This document shows, piece by piece, positions 1-6,949 of a stretch of 14,523 nt of DNA. The DNA comes from DAOTTY01 sp034437575 (GTDB lineage Bacteria; Chloroflexota; Anaerolineae; Aggregatilineales; Phototrophicaceae). The stretch's first letter is position 1; each line of letters starts with the position of its first letter. The stretch is taken from positions 1 through 14,523 of the forward strand of contig DAOTTY010000332.1 in the NCBI GenBank assembly GCA_034437575.1. The letters are read 5' to 3'. The notes beneath the pieces are model-generated. The model was not told the origin of the DNA. It ran no database searches and saw nothing but the letters and a program-made list of their open reading frames with translations. Made by a program: the position numbers and the translations under genes.

Positions 1-382
1 GAAAGGGAGCAAGCACAGGGTCCACCAGGGTCTTTGAAAGTCCCCTCGCCCCTTGTGGGAGAGGGGATTTAGGGGTGAGGGGTGGAGAATCTCTAACTAG
101 CAATCACGGTAAATGATGTGAATCACGGGCTAGGGTACGAGACGCCGCGCCGATGCGCTAGCCCGGCTTGCGCGTGGGGGCCGTTAAATTGGCGTTGTGC
201 AGGTCAGGTATGGGCGCACGACAGCGTGGACGGGGATAGAGGGGTAAATGGGGCATCCACGCTATTTTGTGGGCGTACCCCAGGTTGGCCAGGGGGCCTT
301 TAAGCCAATGACATCCGTTGACGGCGACCGCCCCCGCTCTGTACACTTCTGGCCAATTCGCACAACTCGGAACTCCCCCCCC
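1..382. other. Non-coding upstream region
   Basis: I see no convincing gene here. Short frames exist but lack family resemblance. The stretch holds the GC-rich inverted repeat at 42-82. It also holds an alternative, Shine-Dalgarno-preceded start (GAGG at 239-242, ATG at 248) for the downstream membrane protein, and a run of eight C at 375-382 directly before the start chosen here (383). No clear -35/-10 pair was found. Confidence 0.5.
42..82. repeat. GC-rich imperfect inverted repeat
   Basis: CCCCTCGCCCC at 42-52 faces GGGGTGAGGGG at 72-82. The arms are 11 bases with one mismatch, around a 19-base purine-rich centre containing GGGAGAGGGG. Sequences of this style (CCCTCACCCC...AAATCCCC...CTCTCCC) are widespread intergenic repeats in several bacterial genomes, including Chloroflexota as I recall. 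It is not followed by a T-run, so a dispersed repeat is more likely than an intrinsic terminator. No second copy is visible in the window. Confidence 0.5.
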
Positions 383-2446
383 ATGACGACAACCGCCGCC
401 AATCCCAACGTCACCCCCACAGACCAAAGCGCCCCGCGCCTTAAACCGCGCTGGCGTGCCCTCACCCTCACCGCCGGGAGCGTCGTGCTGCTCATACTGG
501 CGGTGACAATGCGCCTCATCACCGTTGAGCGGCACCTGCCCGTAATGCAGCACATTGACGAGTCGTTCCGGTTTATCCACGCCTATCAGGTGCGCCCCGA
601 TGCCCCGCTGGGCACGCAGTACGGGCAAATCGCCTGGGCGCAGGGCTTCCCGCCGGTGCAGGTGTGGGTGGGCGTATGGAGCCAGCGCCTCGTGGAGCGG
701 TTTGTGCAGTTCCCCTACCCTCCTGACTATGTGCGGGCGCTGCGCGGGCTGAGCGCCGCGCTCAATGTGGGCACAGTGCTGCTGCTGGCGCTGGCGGGCT
801 GGCGGCTGGGGCACAGACTGGGCACGCTGGGCCGTGCAGTGACCGGGTTCATGGCGGCGCTGGTGTGGGCCGTCGCCCCGCGTATTATCGGCACGGGCAA
901 CCTCGCCCTGATGGACCCGCTCATCTTCCCGATGGTGGCGGCGGCGCTGCTGTTCACCGTGATGGCGATTCAGGATGACGCGGCCTGGGCGGTGGTCGGG
1001 TCACTGCTGATGGTGATCGCTGCGATTTACACCAAATACTCGCTGGTGTATGCGCTGTGGCTGCCCTGCTGTGCGGCGGCGGTGCTGATCTGGCGGCGGC
1101 GCTGGCGGGCCGTCCCCTGGATTGCGGGCATGGCGGTGCTATCGGCAGTGACGGCGGGCTGGCTGGTGTTCGGGCACCATGCACTCGCCCTGGAAAACCG
1201 CGAGGCTGACCGCTTCCGGGAAAACGGCGTGGCGAATATGCTTTCTATCAGCCGTAACTGGGATAACCTGCTCTATACCCTGGAAGAATCAACCGGGGTG
1301 GGGCTGTTCTTCACTGTGATCGCTGCGGGTGTGATCGCCTATGCAGTGGCCCGCTGGCGGCACTACCCGGCGGTGAACCTGGCATGGCTGGCCGTGATTG
1401 TGCCGTATGCGCTGGCGTGTATCCTGCTGGCCTCCAGCGTAGACATCCTGCGGACGTGGGAGCCGCACTGGTACCGGGTGCGTTATACGCTGCCAGCGGC
1501 GGCGGGGCTGCTGCTGCTGTGGGGCCTGAGTGCGGCGCAGGCGGGGGCGGTGCTGGTGGCGGCCAGCCAGGAGCGTGAATGGCCCTGGCTGCGGTGGGTA
1601 GCGGCAAGCGCGGCGGTGGCCCTGGTTGGCACCGTGACCGTGCCCGCTGTCAACACTAACATCGCGCTTGCCCGCAGCTACCAACAGGAACATATGTACA
1701 CCCGCATCTGGGACTGGTCCGATGCGAGTTTGCCCAACCCTGACGGCAAGGTCATTTTGGCGGCGGGCGGCTTCCTGGAAAAAACATGGAACCGCCCCTG
1801 GAGCGGCTACAACCGCCCGACCACGTTCGAGTGGGTGCTGGATAACAACCCGGCGCTCACCTCTCACGCGGACTTCTGGCGGCAGGGTATCACGTACTTC
1901 GCCGCAACAGAGGCCGACATGCAGGGCGTGTACAACACCGCCGCCCTGCGCGACTGGGTGGAACCGCTCTACCTGCTCAAGACGATTGCCCCCGCCCCCG
2001 TTAACCCGCACACCGTGTACGTTTACCGGCTGCTGCCACCCCAGGTAACGGTCAACGTGACTTATGGTGAGAATATCCGCATGGTGGGCTACGACCTGAA
2101 CAAGACCGCCGCTGCCCCCGGCGATGACCTGCGCTTGCGCCCGTATTGGCAGGCGGCCAGCCCCCCACAGGCGAACGACTCCATGTTCGTGCATTTGCTG
2201 CCAGCGGGCGAAACAGCCCCCGTCGCGCAGTATGACGGCGCTCCGGCATCCGGGGCGCGGCTGCCCGTTACGTGGGATGACCCGGATGAAGTGGTGGTCG
2301 GCGCATGGGCGACGGTGCCGCTGCCGGGTGATCTACCACCGGGGGCATACCGGCTGGCGCTGGGCCTGTACAATTTTGAAACGGGGCAGCGCCTCCCCAT
2401 AGACGACACAAACGATGCCCACATCATAGAGGTTACCATCGAATGA
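383..2446 (+). CDS. Polytopic membrane protein, GT-C/GT39-like putative glycosyltransferase with C-terminal beta-sandwich
   Basis: From the ATG at 383 this is 687 residues. A hydrophobic segment at about 28-48 is followed by a periplasmic-loop motif HIDE (57-60). This resembles the acidic pair that GT-C enzymes of the ArnT/PMT type use to handle lipid-linked sugar donors. Roughly nine to eleven further hydrophobic segments lie between about 120 and 425. The last ~135 residues (from about 553) are soluble and rich in beta-type sequence (GENIRMVGYDL, PGAYRLALGLYN), a common extracytoplasmic tail in these proteins. The likely role is transfer of a sugar from a polyprenyl carrier outside the membrane; the acceptor is unknown. 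An in-frame ATG at 248 has a better ribosome site (GAGG, 5-nt spacing) and would add 45 residues. I prefer 383 because the extra segment has lower third-position GC and lies before the short cytoplasmic tail expected of the family. The stop overlaps the next start (ATGA). Confidence 0.7.
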   Translation: MTTTAANPNVTPTDQSAPRLKPRWRALTLTAGSVVLLILAVTMRLITVERHLPVMQHIDESFRFIHAYQVRPDAPLGTQYGQIAWAQGFPPVQVWVGVWSQRLVERFVQFPYPPDYVRALRGLSAALNVGTVLLLALAGWRLGHRLGTLGRAVTGFMAALVWAVAPRIIGTGNLALMDPLIFPMVAAALLFTVMAIQDDAAWAVVGSLLMVIAAIYTKYSLVYALWLPCCAAAVLIWRRRWRAVPWIAGMAVLSAVTAGWLVFGHHALALENREADRFRENGVANMLSISRNWDNLLYTLEESTGVGLFFTVIAAGVIAYAVARWRHYPAVNLAWLAVIVPYALACILLASSVDILRTWEPHWYRVRYTLPAAAGLLLLWGLSAAQAGAVLVAASQEREWPWLRWVAASAAVALVGTVTVPAVNTNIALARSYQQEHMYTRIWDWSDASLPNPDGKVILAAGGFLEKTWNRPWSGYNRPTTFEWVLDNNPALTSHADFWRQGITYFAATEADMQGVYNTAALRDWVEPLYLLKTIAPAPVNPHTVYVYRLLPPQVTVNVTYGENIRMVGYDLNKTAAAPGDDLRLRPYWQAASPPQANDSMFVHLLPAGETAPVAQYDGAPASGARLPVTWDDPDEVVVGAWATVPLPGDLPPGAYRLALGLYNFETGQRLPIDDTNDAHIIEVTIE

Positions 2447-2790
2447 CAAACCATACCCTGACGGTACTCACCGGCGGCGAAGCGCACACGCTCACCGTGC
2501 CAGACGGCGCTAACCTGCGGCTCATGCTGCTGCAAAACGGCTTCTCGCCATATGCCCCGCTGACCAGGCGGCTGAACTGTGGGGGGCGCGGCCTGTGTGC
2601 AACGTGCGGCGTGTGGATTGAAACGAACGAGCCGCCGCCGGGTCACTGGCATGATAGGCTGGCGGCGCAGTTCGGCTACCCGCGCCTGAGCTGCCAGATC
2701 ACGGTGACGCAGGCCATGACGGTGCGAATCCTGGACGACAAGCGCATCTGGGGTGACCGCGACCCGGAGCGGGTGTATCAATCGGAATAG
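2443..2790 (+). CDS. Plant-type [2Fe-2S] ferredoxin-like protein
   Basis: This is a 115-residue soluble protein with the beta-grasp ferredoxin cysteine pattern. Cys46, Cys52 and Cys55 (CGGRGLCATC, C-x5-C-x2-C) are followed by Cys84 in LSCQ. These would ligate one [2Fe-2S] cluster, so the expected role is one-electron transfer in the cytoplasm. The length fits the family, with a short C-terminal extension (about 100-115) rich in charged residues. The start codon lies inside the stop region of the upstream membrane-protein gene (ATGA overlap), which implies translational coupling. The natural redox partner is not visible: no reductase, oxygenase or hydrogenase subunit lies nearby. The fold assignment is secure; the pathway is unknown. 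Confidence 0.88.
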   Translation: MTNHTLTVLTGGEAHTLTVPDGANLRLMLLQNGFSPYAPLTRRLNCGGRGLCATCGVWIETNEPPPGHWHDRLAAQFGYPRLSCQITVTQAMTVRILDDKRIWGDRDPERVYQSE

Positions 2791-2794
2791 TAGC

Positions 2795-2831
2795 CCGATA
2801 GCGCATCGGTAGGGGCGCAGCCGGTACGGCT
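2795..2831 (+). terminator. Tandem small hairpins after the ferredoxin gene
   Basis: Two perfect 5-bp hairpins follow the ferredoxin stop. CCGAT/ATCGG (2795-2799 with 2805-2809) has a 5-nt loop. AGCCG/CGGCT (2819-2823 with 2827-2831) has a GTA loop. Neither is followed by a T-run, so intrinsic termination is only a guess. The bases AGGGGCGC at 2811-2818 also occur in the hairpin after rny (13630-13637), so this may be a degraded copy of a dispersed hairpin repeat. Confidence 0.3.
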
Positions 2832-2950
2832 ACAGAACAGCGTGGATGCCTTATTTTCCCCCTGCTATACCCCCGCCGTCACTCGCACCGAACGTCGCTT
2901 TGCGCTACCCTGTCGGGACAGATTGCATCCGACATTGAAAGAGAGAGCCG

Positions 2951-4948
2951 ATGTTCCGCCATTTGCTGCTGATCGCCTGCCTGCTGCTGGCCGTCCCGGT
3001 TACCCGCGCCCAGGATCAAACCCTGCCCGACGCCGCCTTTGAGGCCACCATCGCCCGCGCCCAATCGCTCATCCCCACCCTGGGCCGCCCAGATCGCTGG
3101 GGGTTCCAGGTATTGTTACCCTCCACCGACAGCGCCGTGATGTGCCCGCTTGTGCCCGGCTACAAAACCGATACCACCCGCACACCGTTTATCGTGACGC
3201 TGTTCTATGGTGAAACCGAGTACGTGCTGCACACCGCCCAGGATGGCAGCATCATCCAGCCGTGTGATGAGAAGTTCGGCGCAGCGGGCAGCGGCATGTC
3301 CCTCGCGCAGCCCGTCCCGCAGGCAGCAGATGCCTGCACCGTCAGCCCCAGCGGCCCGTTTGCCAACGTGCGCGTCCGGCCAAATACCGAAGCCGACTCG
3401 CTCGGCGAGATACAAGCGCAGCGGTTGGTGCTGGGCCGTGATGAGAACACCACCTGGTACCTGACCGAAAACGGCTGGGTCGCGGGCACCGTCGTTACCA
3501 CCAGCGGCGACTGTGACCCGGCCACACTGCCCCCGCGCAGCACCACCCTGGCCAATGGGCTGCTCGCACCGCCCACCCCCGCCCCAGATGTACAGGTCAC
3601 TGCCATCCCCGGTGCTGCTGCACCCACCCTCACCGTGAGCGACTTCCCCTGCCCGCCGGACTTCGCGGGCTACTTAGAGCCGCGCATTATTGCCGGGCCG
3701 GTCACCGCGCAGGTGGAACTCGGCGGACTGCCCAACAGCATCCGGGCATTGCCGACGACGGAAAGCGAACGCCTGGGCCAGATTCAACCAGGGCGTCGCC
3801 TGGATTTGGTGCTGGGCGGCCCACAGTGCAGCGACGGCTTTGTGTGGTGGGAGGTCGAAATTGACGGCGTGGTCGGCTGGACGGCGGAATCCAGCGCCCA
3901 GGACAACAGCTACTACCTCATGCCGCTGGTGCAGCGCCCCAACAGCAACGGCGAGGGCGTGCAGGTACCCGGCGCGGCGGCCCTTACCCTGACGACCGTC
4001 GGCGGGGTGCAGCGTGCCGCCCAACTCAACGCGATGCCAGCGCAAGCCTTCGCCTGGGCCGACGACGACACCCTCACCGTTGCGGCAGATAGGGTGCAGC
4101 GCTTCGACGTGAGCGACCCGGCCAACCCGGTTGCACTGGCAACGGCTGTCATCAACAGCCCGTCGGCCATAGCTATAGCCCCGGATGAGACCCTTACCGT
4201 TGGGCTAACGGCGGGGCAAATTGTGCTGGACGCAGCCGGGCCACAGCCCACCACCGTGACGGCCCACGCCGCGCTAATCAATGTGATGGCCTATAACCCC
4301 GACGGCACCGTGCTGGCAACCGGCTCCGGTACAGACGACTCTGATAACACAACCTGGGTGCTGCGCCTGTGGGATGTGGTCACGCTGCAAACAGGGAATA
4401 CAGACGCCGCGCTGCTGCGCGTCATCCGCTTCCCCTACCCGGTGCTGGATGCGGCCTTCAGCGAAGACGGGGGCTATCTGGCTGTGGTGGCGGGTACACA
4501 AGGCGACAACCCGGCAGCGGCGCTGTGGCTGTACACGGACGGCGGCCTGGGCGATAACACCTACTCCGAGGCGCTGAACGATGCGGGCGGCTTCCCGTTT
4601 GTGGCGACCGTTCCGCTTGATAGCAGCGGTGAGTTTGTGTACGGCAACGGGCCGACGCTGCGCCGCCTGGACGCCGGCGACGGCGAAACCGAGGGCATTG
4701 TGACGCAGGACGGCTTGATTGTCACCGAGGCGGCGTTCAGCCCGGCCCGTGATGGCAACCCGTTCATCGTGGTCACGCACACCAGCGCCCCAGATGGTCC
4801 CTCCGGCGGGATACCCGTGCTGGCCTATGACTACACCGCGCTCAATGCCGGGGATGATGTTGTGCCGGTTCTTGTGGGAATGGAAGTTGCCGATGCTATC
4901 GCCTTCAACCTGGCAGGGGACGCGCTGGCCGTGCGCGGTCTAAATTAA
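2951..4948 (+). CDS. Secreted protein with two SH3b-like domains and a C-terminal WD40-like beta-propeller
   Basis: This is a 665-residue protein with a signal peptide (1-20, ending VTRA before QDQ) and no later membrane span, so it is probably exported. SH3b-like region 1 spans about 129-188 (ANVRVRPNTEADSLGEI...GWVAG) and region 2 about 234-315 (SIRALPTTESERLGQI...VVGWTAES). Each is bracketed by cysteines (129/188; 234 and 293) that could form disulfides. A Pro/Thr/Ala linker (about 204-228) separates them. From about 345 to the end, blade-like repeats occur, the clearest at 439-475 (HAALINVMAYNPDGTVLATG...VLRLWDV), as in WD40 propellers. SH3b domains commonly bind peptidoglycan or other surface ligands, and the propeller suggests a protein-interaction platform. 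No enzyme motif is seen. The start is preceded by the purine-rich GAAAGAGAGAG. It lies 160 bp beyond the ferredoxin gene and is probably a separate transcription unit. Confidence 0.8.
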   Translation: MFRHLLLIACLLLAVPVTRAQDQTLPDAAFEATIARAQSLIPTLGRPDRWGFQVLLPSTDSAVMCPLVPGYKTDTTRTPFIVTLFYGETEYVLHTAQDGSIIQPCDEKFGAAGSGMSLAQPVPQAADACTVSPSGPFANVRVRPNTEADSLGEIQAQRLVLGRDENTTWYLTENGWVAGTVVTTSGDCDPATLPPRSTTLANGLLAPPTPAPDVQVTAIPGAAAPTLTVSDFPCPPDFAGYLEPRIIAGPVTAQVELGGLPNSIRALPTTESERLGQIQPGRRLDLVLGGPQCSDGFVWWEVEIDGVVGWTAESSAQDNSYYLMPLVQRPNSNGEGVQVPGAAALTLTTVGGVQRAAQLNAMPAQAFAWADDDTLTVAADRVQRFDVSDPANPVALATAVINSPSAIAIAPDETLTVGLTAGQIVLDAAGPQPTTVTAHAALINVMAYNPDGTVLATGSGTDDSDNTTWVLRLWDVVTLQTGNTDAALLRVIRFPYPVLDAAFSEDGGYLAVVAGTQGDNPAAALWLYTDGGLGDNTYSEALNDAGGFPFVATVPLDSSGEFVYGNGPTLRRLDAGDGETEGIVTQDGLIVTEAAFSPARDGNPFIVVTHTSAPDGPSGGIPVLAYDYTALNAGDDVVPVLVGMEVADAIAFNLAGDALAVRGLN

Positions 4949-4985
4949 TCTGTGGCGGTGTACAGCACGCCATAAGGGGGGACAG

Positions 4986-5032
4986 GGGCCGCCCAATGTG
5001 GCGGCCCACCCATACGGGCCAGGACCCGTTTT
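4986..5032. terminator. Hairpins between convergent genes
   Basis: GGGCCGCC (4986-4993) and GGCGGCCC (5000-5007) form a perfect 8-bp stem with a 6-nt loop. A second stem, ACGGG (5014-5018) with CCCGT (5025-5029), is followed by TTT on the plus strand and touches the stop codon of the minus-strand ferredoxin. The position between two convergent genes suggests a two-way terminator. The T-runs are weak. Confidence 0.5.
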
Positions 5033-5381
5033 AGCCCATTGCGTCGTAGCCGGGGCCGTCGGAGAAGAAAGTGTAGTTGAACTGAATGTCTTCGGTCAGG
5101 TCTACAACCTCGCCACCCGCATACTCAACTTCTTCCTTGCTGTCGTGATCCTTGCGCTTCTGGCCTGCCGCCATGTCGTACTCCGCAGACACCTCTTCTT
5201 CGATGAAGATGGCCTCATACGGGCACTCCGGGATGCAAGCGCCGCAGTCAATGCAGGTATCCGGGTCGATGTAGTACCACGGCCATTCGCTTGCTGGCTG
5301 GCCAGCAACAATGCACTCTACCGGGCAAACTTCTACACAGGCACCGTCGCGCAGGCACAGGCTGGTGATAATGTGTGTCAT
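5031..5381 (-). CDS. Dicluster ferredoxin with a CxxDxxC first motif
   Basis: This 116-residue protein has two iron-sulfur motifs. The first is C9-LR-D12-GA-C15-VEV-C19-P, with an extra Cys23. The second is canonical: C43-ID-C46-GA-C49-IPE-C53-P. In the first motif Asp12 occupies the place of the usual second cysteine, as in the Pyrococcus furiosus ferredoxin type, where the site can hold an Asp-ligated [4Fe-4S] or a [3Fe-4S] cluster. Cluster II would use Cys43, 46, 49 and Cys19. Residues from about 60 form a long acidic tail (EEEVSAEYD...EEVEYAGGE...) of unknown use. It is a cytoplasmic electron carrier, and no partner enzyme is encoded next to it. The start is preceded by GAGGG about 10 nt upstream. 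It is transcribed divergently from the gene at 5690. Confidence 0.92.
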   Translation of the reverse strand: MTHIITSLCLRDGACVEVCPVECIVAGQPASEWPWYYIDPDTCIDCGACIPECPYEAIFIEEEVSAEYDMAAGQKRKDHDSKEEVEYAGGEVVDLTEDIQFNYTFFSDGPGYDAMG

Positions 5382-5689
5382 GGTGGGGGTTCCCTCTTTG
5401 TTTAACTTTTTACTATGTATGTATCGTAGCAGTCGTTAACCCGCATTTCTGTGACTTATGTTGGATTTGAAAACCTTTTTTAACTGAGTATTGGGTGAGG
5501 TTTCCGCAGCAGGATGTTTAATTTAACCGGGGTTAATTCACGCGGGTTGAATGCGACACCCCCCCCCCCACGGCCCTGCCCTGCCAGATGTCACATTTGC
5601 TCTGGCCCCCGATGTAGGCCATAGTTAGGCTGTTGTTTTCATTTACCCCGCAGGTTTTGCGGATCACACCACTACTAAGGAGCCACCCC
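5382..5689. other. Divergent promoter region with C11 run and palindrome
   Basis: This is 308 bp without a gene, noticeably AT-rich next to the ferredoxin. It holds several TTAAC words and a 14-base near-palindrome, TTAACC-GG-GGTTAA, at 5523-5536. It also holds a run of eleven C at 5559-5569 and a small hairpin CCGCA/TGCGG (5648-5652 with 5658-5662). The palindrome is a candidate operator for one or both divergent genes. No regulator gene is adjacent. Confidence 0.45.
5412..5439 (-). promoter_or_regulatory. Possible promoter of the dicluster ferredoxin
   Basis: On the minus strand TTAACG (-35, plus-strand 5434-5439) and CATAGT (-10, plus-strand 5412-5417) are separated by 16 bases and lie about 30-58 bases upstream of the start. 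Both boxes deviate from consensus and other AT-rich words nearby could serve, so this is a weak call. Confidence 0.25.
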
Positions 5690-5692
5690 ATG
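5677..5692 (+). promoter_or_regulatory. Strong ribosome binding site fixing the start at 5690
   Basis: AAGGAG at 5677-5682 lies 7 nt before the ATG at 5690. It decides between this start and an in-frame ATG at 5633, which would place 19 unlikely residues in front of a clean signal peptide. Confidence 0.85.
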
Positions 5693-6937
5693 AAACGTCT
5701 TCTCATCGGCAGTCTGCTCGTTCTCAGCTTGATTGCACCGGCGGCGGTACTGAACGCCCAGGCCGGGGCCATCACCTATGGCCAAACCGTCACCAATGCC
5801 CTCTCAGCACAGGCACCGCAGGGCTTTCACACCTTTAACGGTGTCACTGGCGATGTTGTCGTGATTTACGCGCTGGGCCACGAGCCGGGCCTGATGCCAA
5901 GCATCGCCCTCACGGGTGCGGCTGGCCAGTTGGCCTTCAGCACGGATGACCCGCTGCTGCAACTGGATAACGCCGCGCAGATCATCTACCGGCTGCCCCA
6001 GGACGGCGCGTACAGCATCATCGTCAGCAGCCAGGGTGGCACCGTTGGCACGTATTCACTCGCCCTGCGCCAGCGTCCGCTCACTGTAAGCATCGCCCTG
6101 ACCGAAAGCACCCTCCTCACCATTCCGCAGGGGGCACCCAGCCAGCAGTACAGCATCACCGCCGGGCCGCAGCCCGTCCCCGTGACGATTGCCAGCCAGC
6201 CAGTCGGCTTTGAATTTTCCGCCACGCTCAACAACCCCGACGGCCAGCCGATTGTAGTGGTCGCTGGCGGTGTAGAAAGCGCCTCGTTCATCATCCCGGC
6301 GGGCGAAGGCGTGTATGAACTGTCCCTGAGCGCGGCTGACCCGCAGCAGGCCGGGGCTATTCAAGTATCGCTGTCAGGTGTGGCCCCTGCGGCGGGCACC
6401 CCTGGCGTCACCGGCACCCCGCTCCCGGCCAATGCGTGCATCCTGACGACGACCACAGGCGCGAACTTACGCCAGGGGCCAAGTATAGATTATCCGGTTG
6501 TGGGGGCCATCACCGCAGGCACAACGCTGGTCGCCACCGGGCAAAACGTAGGCTGGTTCTATGCGAATTACAACGGCCAGCTTGTGTGGATCGCCTCGTC
6601 ATTGGTGAGCGCCCAGGGGCCATGTGTTGACCTGCCGTTTGTTGATGCGCCGCTGCTTGTTACAGCAACGCCGTCTGCTGTTGCCACAGAAGCCGTCACC
6701 GAGCAGATTACCGAGACAGCCACCCAGGCTACAGGGACCGTCACAGAAGTCACCGCCACCCAAGCTACAGTGACCGTCACGGAAGTCACCGCCACCGCCA
6801 CCCCCACCCAGGTGACCGAAACCGCGACAGAAACCCCGACCCAGGCGACGGAAACCCCGACCCAGGCGACGGAAACCCCTACCGAACCCACCCTGGAAGC
6901 CCCTGCGCCCATCACGACGGAAGACCCGGCAGGGTAG
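5690..6937 (+). CDS. Secreted beta-sandwich / SH3b protein with Thr-Glu-Pro-rich repetitive tail
   Basis: This 415-residue protein starts with a signal peptide (1-23, MKRLL...VLNA). Region 28-128 resembles the PPC-type beta-sandwich (GFHTFNGVTGDVVVIYAL...GAYSIIVSS...GTYSLALR). A second beta-rich module covers about 130-232. A bacterial SH3 domain spans about 250-312 (GANLRQGPSIDYPVVGAI...GWFYANYNGQLVWIASSLV), framed by Cys250 and Cys312. Residues 323-415 are almost only Thr, Glu, Ala, Pro, Val and Gln in short repeats; this should be an extended, possibly glycosylated stalk. There is no sortase signal or C-terminal membrane anchor. The protein is probably exported and surface-associated. Its architecture echoes the other SH3b protein in the window, though the order of modules differs. 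No catalytic motif is visible. Confidence 0.85.
   Translation: MKRLLIGSLLVLSLIAPAAVLNAQAGAITYGQTVTNALSAQAPQGFHTFNGVTGDVVVIYALGHEPGLMPSIALTGAAGQLAFSTDDPLLQLDNAAQIIYRLPQDGAYSIIVSSQGGTVGTYSLALRQRPLTVSIALTESTLLTIPQGAPSQQYSITAGPQPVPVTIASQPVGFEFSATLNNPDGQPIVVVAGGVESASFIIPAGEGVYELSLSAADPQQAGAIQVSLSGVAPAAGTPGVTGTPLPANACILTTTTGANLRQGPSIDYPVVGAITAGTTLVATGQNVGWFYANYNGQLVWIASSLVSAQGPCVDLPFVDAPLLVTATPSAVATEAVTEQITETATQATGTVTEVTATQATVTVTEVTATATPTQVTETATETPTQATETPTQATETPTEPTLEAPAPITTEDPAG
6719..6796 (+). repeat. 36-bp imperfect tandem repeat within the tail
   Basis: A 36-base period runs for about 2.2 copies. Segment 6719-6736 matches 6755-6772 at 16 of 18 bases, and 6737-6760 matches 6773-6796 with a single change. 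It encodes 12-residue units (ATQATGTVTEVT, then ATQATVTVTEVT). Confidence 0.75.
6830..6871 (+). repeat. 21-bp perfect tandem repeat within the tail
   Basis: Two identical 21-base units (6830-6850 and 6851-6871) are followed by a diverged partial third from 6872. Each encodes ETPTQAT. The perfect nucleotide identity suggests recent duplication by slippage, so tail length may vary between strains. Confidence 0.85.
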
Positions 6938-6949
6938 GCGCACAGTCGG

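Noticed and set aside
1289..2194. 301-codon minus-strand frame inside the first membrane protein
   Set aside because: Antisense shadow of a coherent membrane-protein gene; no start signal or motif.
5633..5689. N-terminal extension of the SH3b protein
   Set aside because: The AAGGAG site and the clean signal peptide both point to 5690.
6830..6871. CRISPR-like repeat
   Set aside because: The units are contiguous, without spacers, and in frame within a coding sequence.
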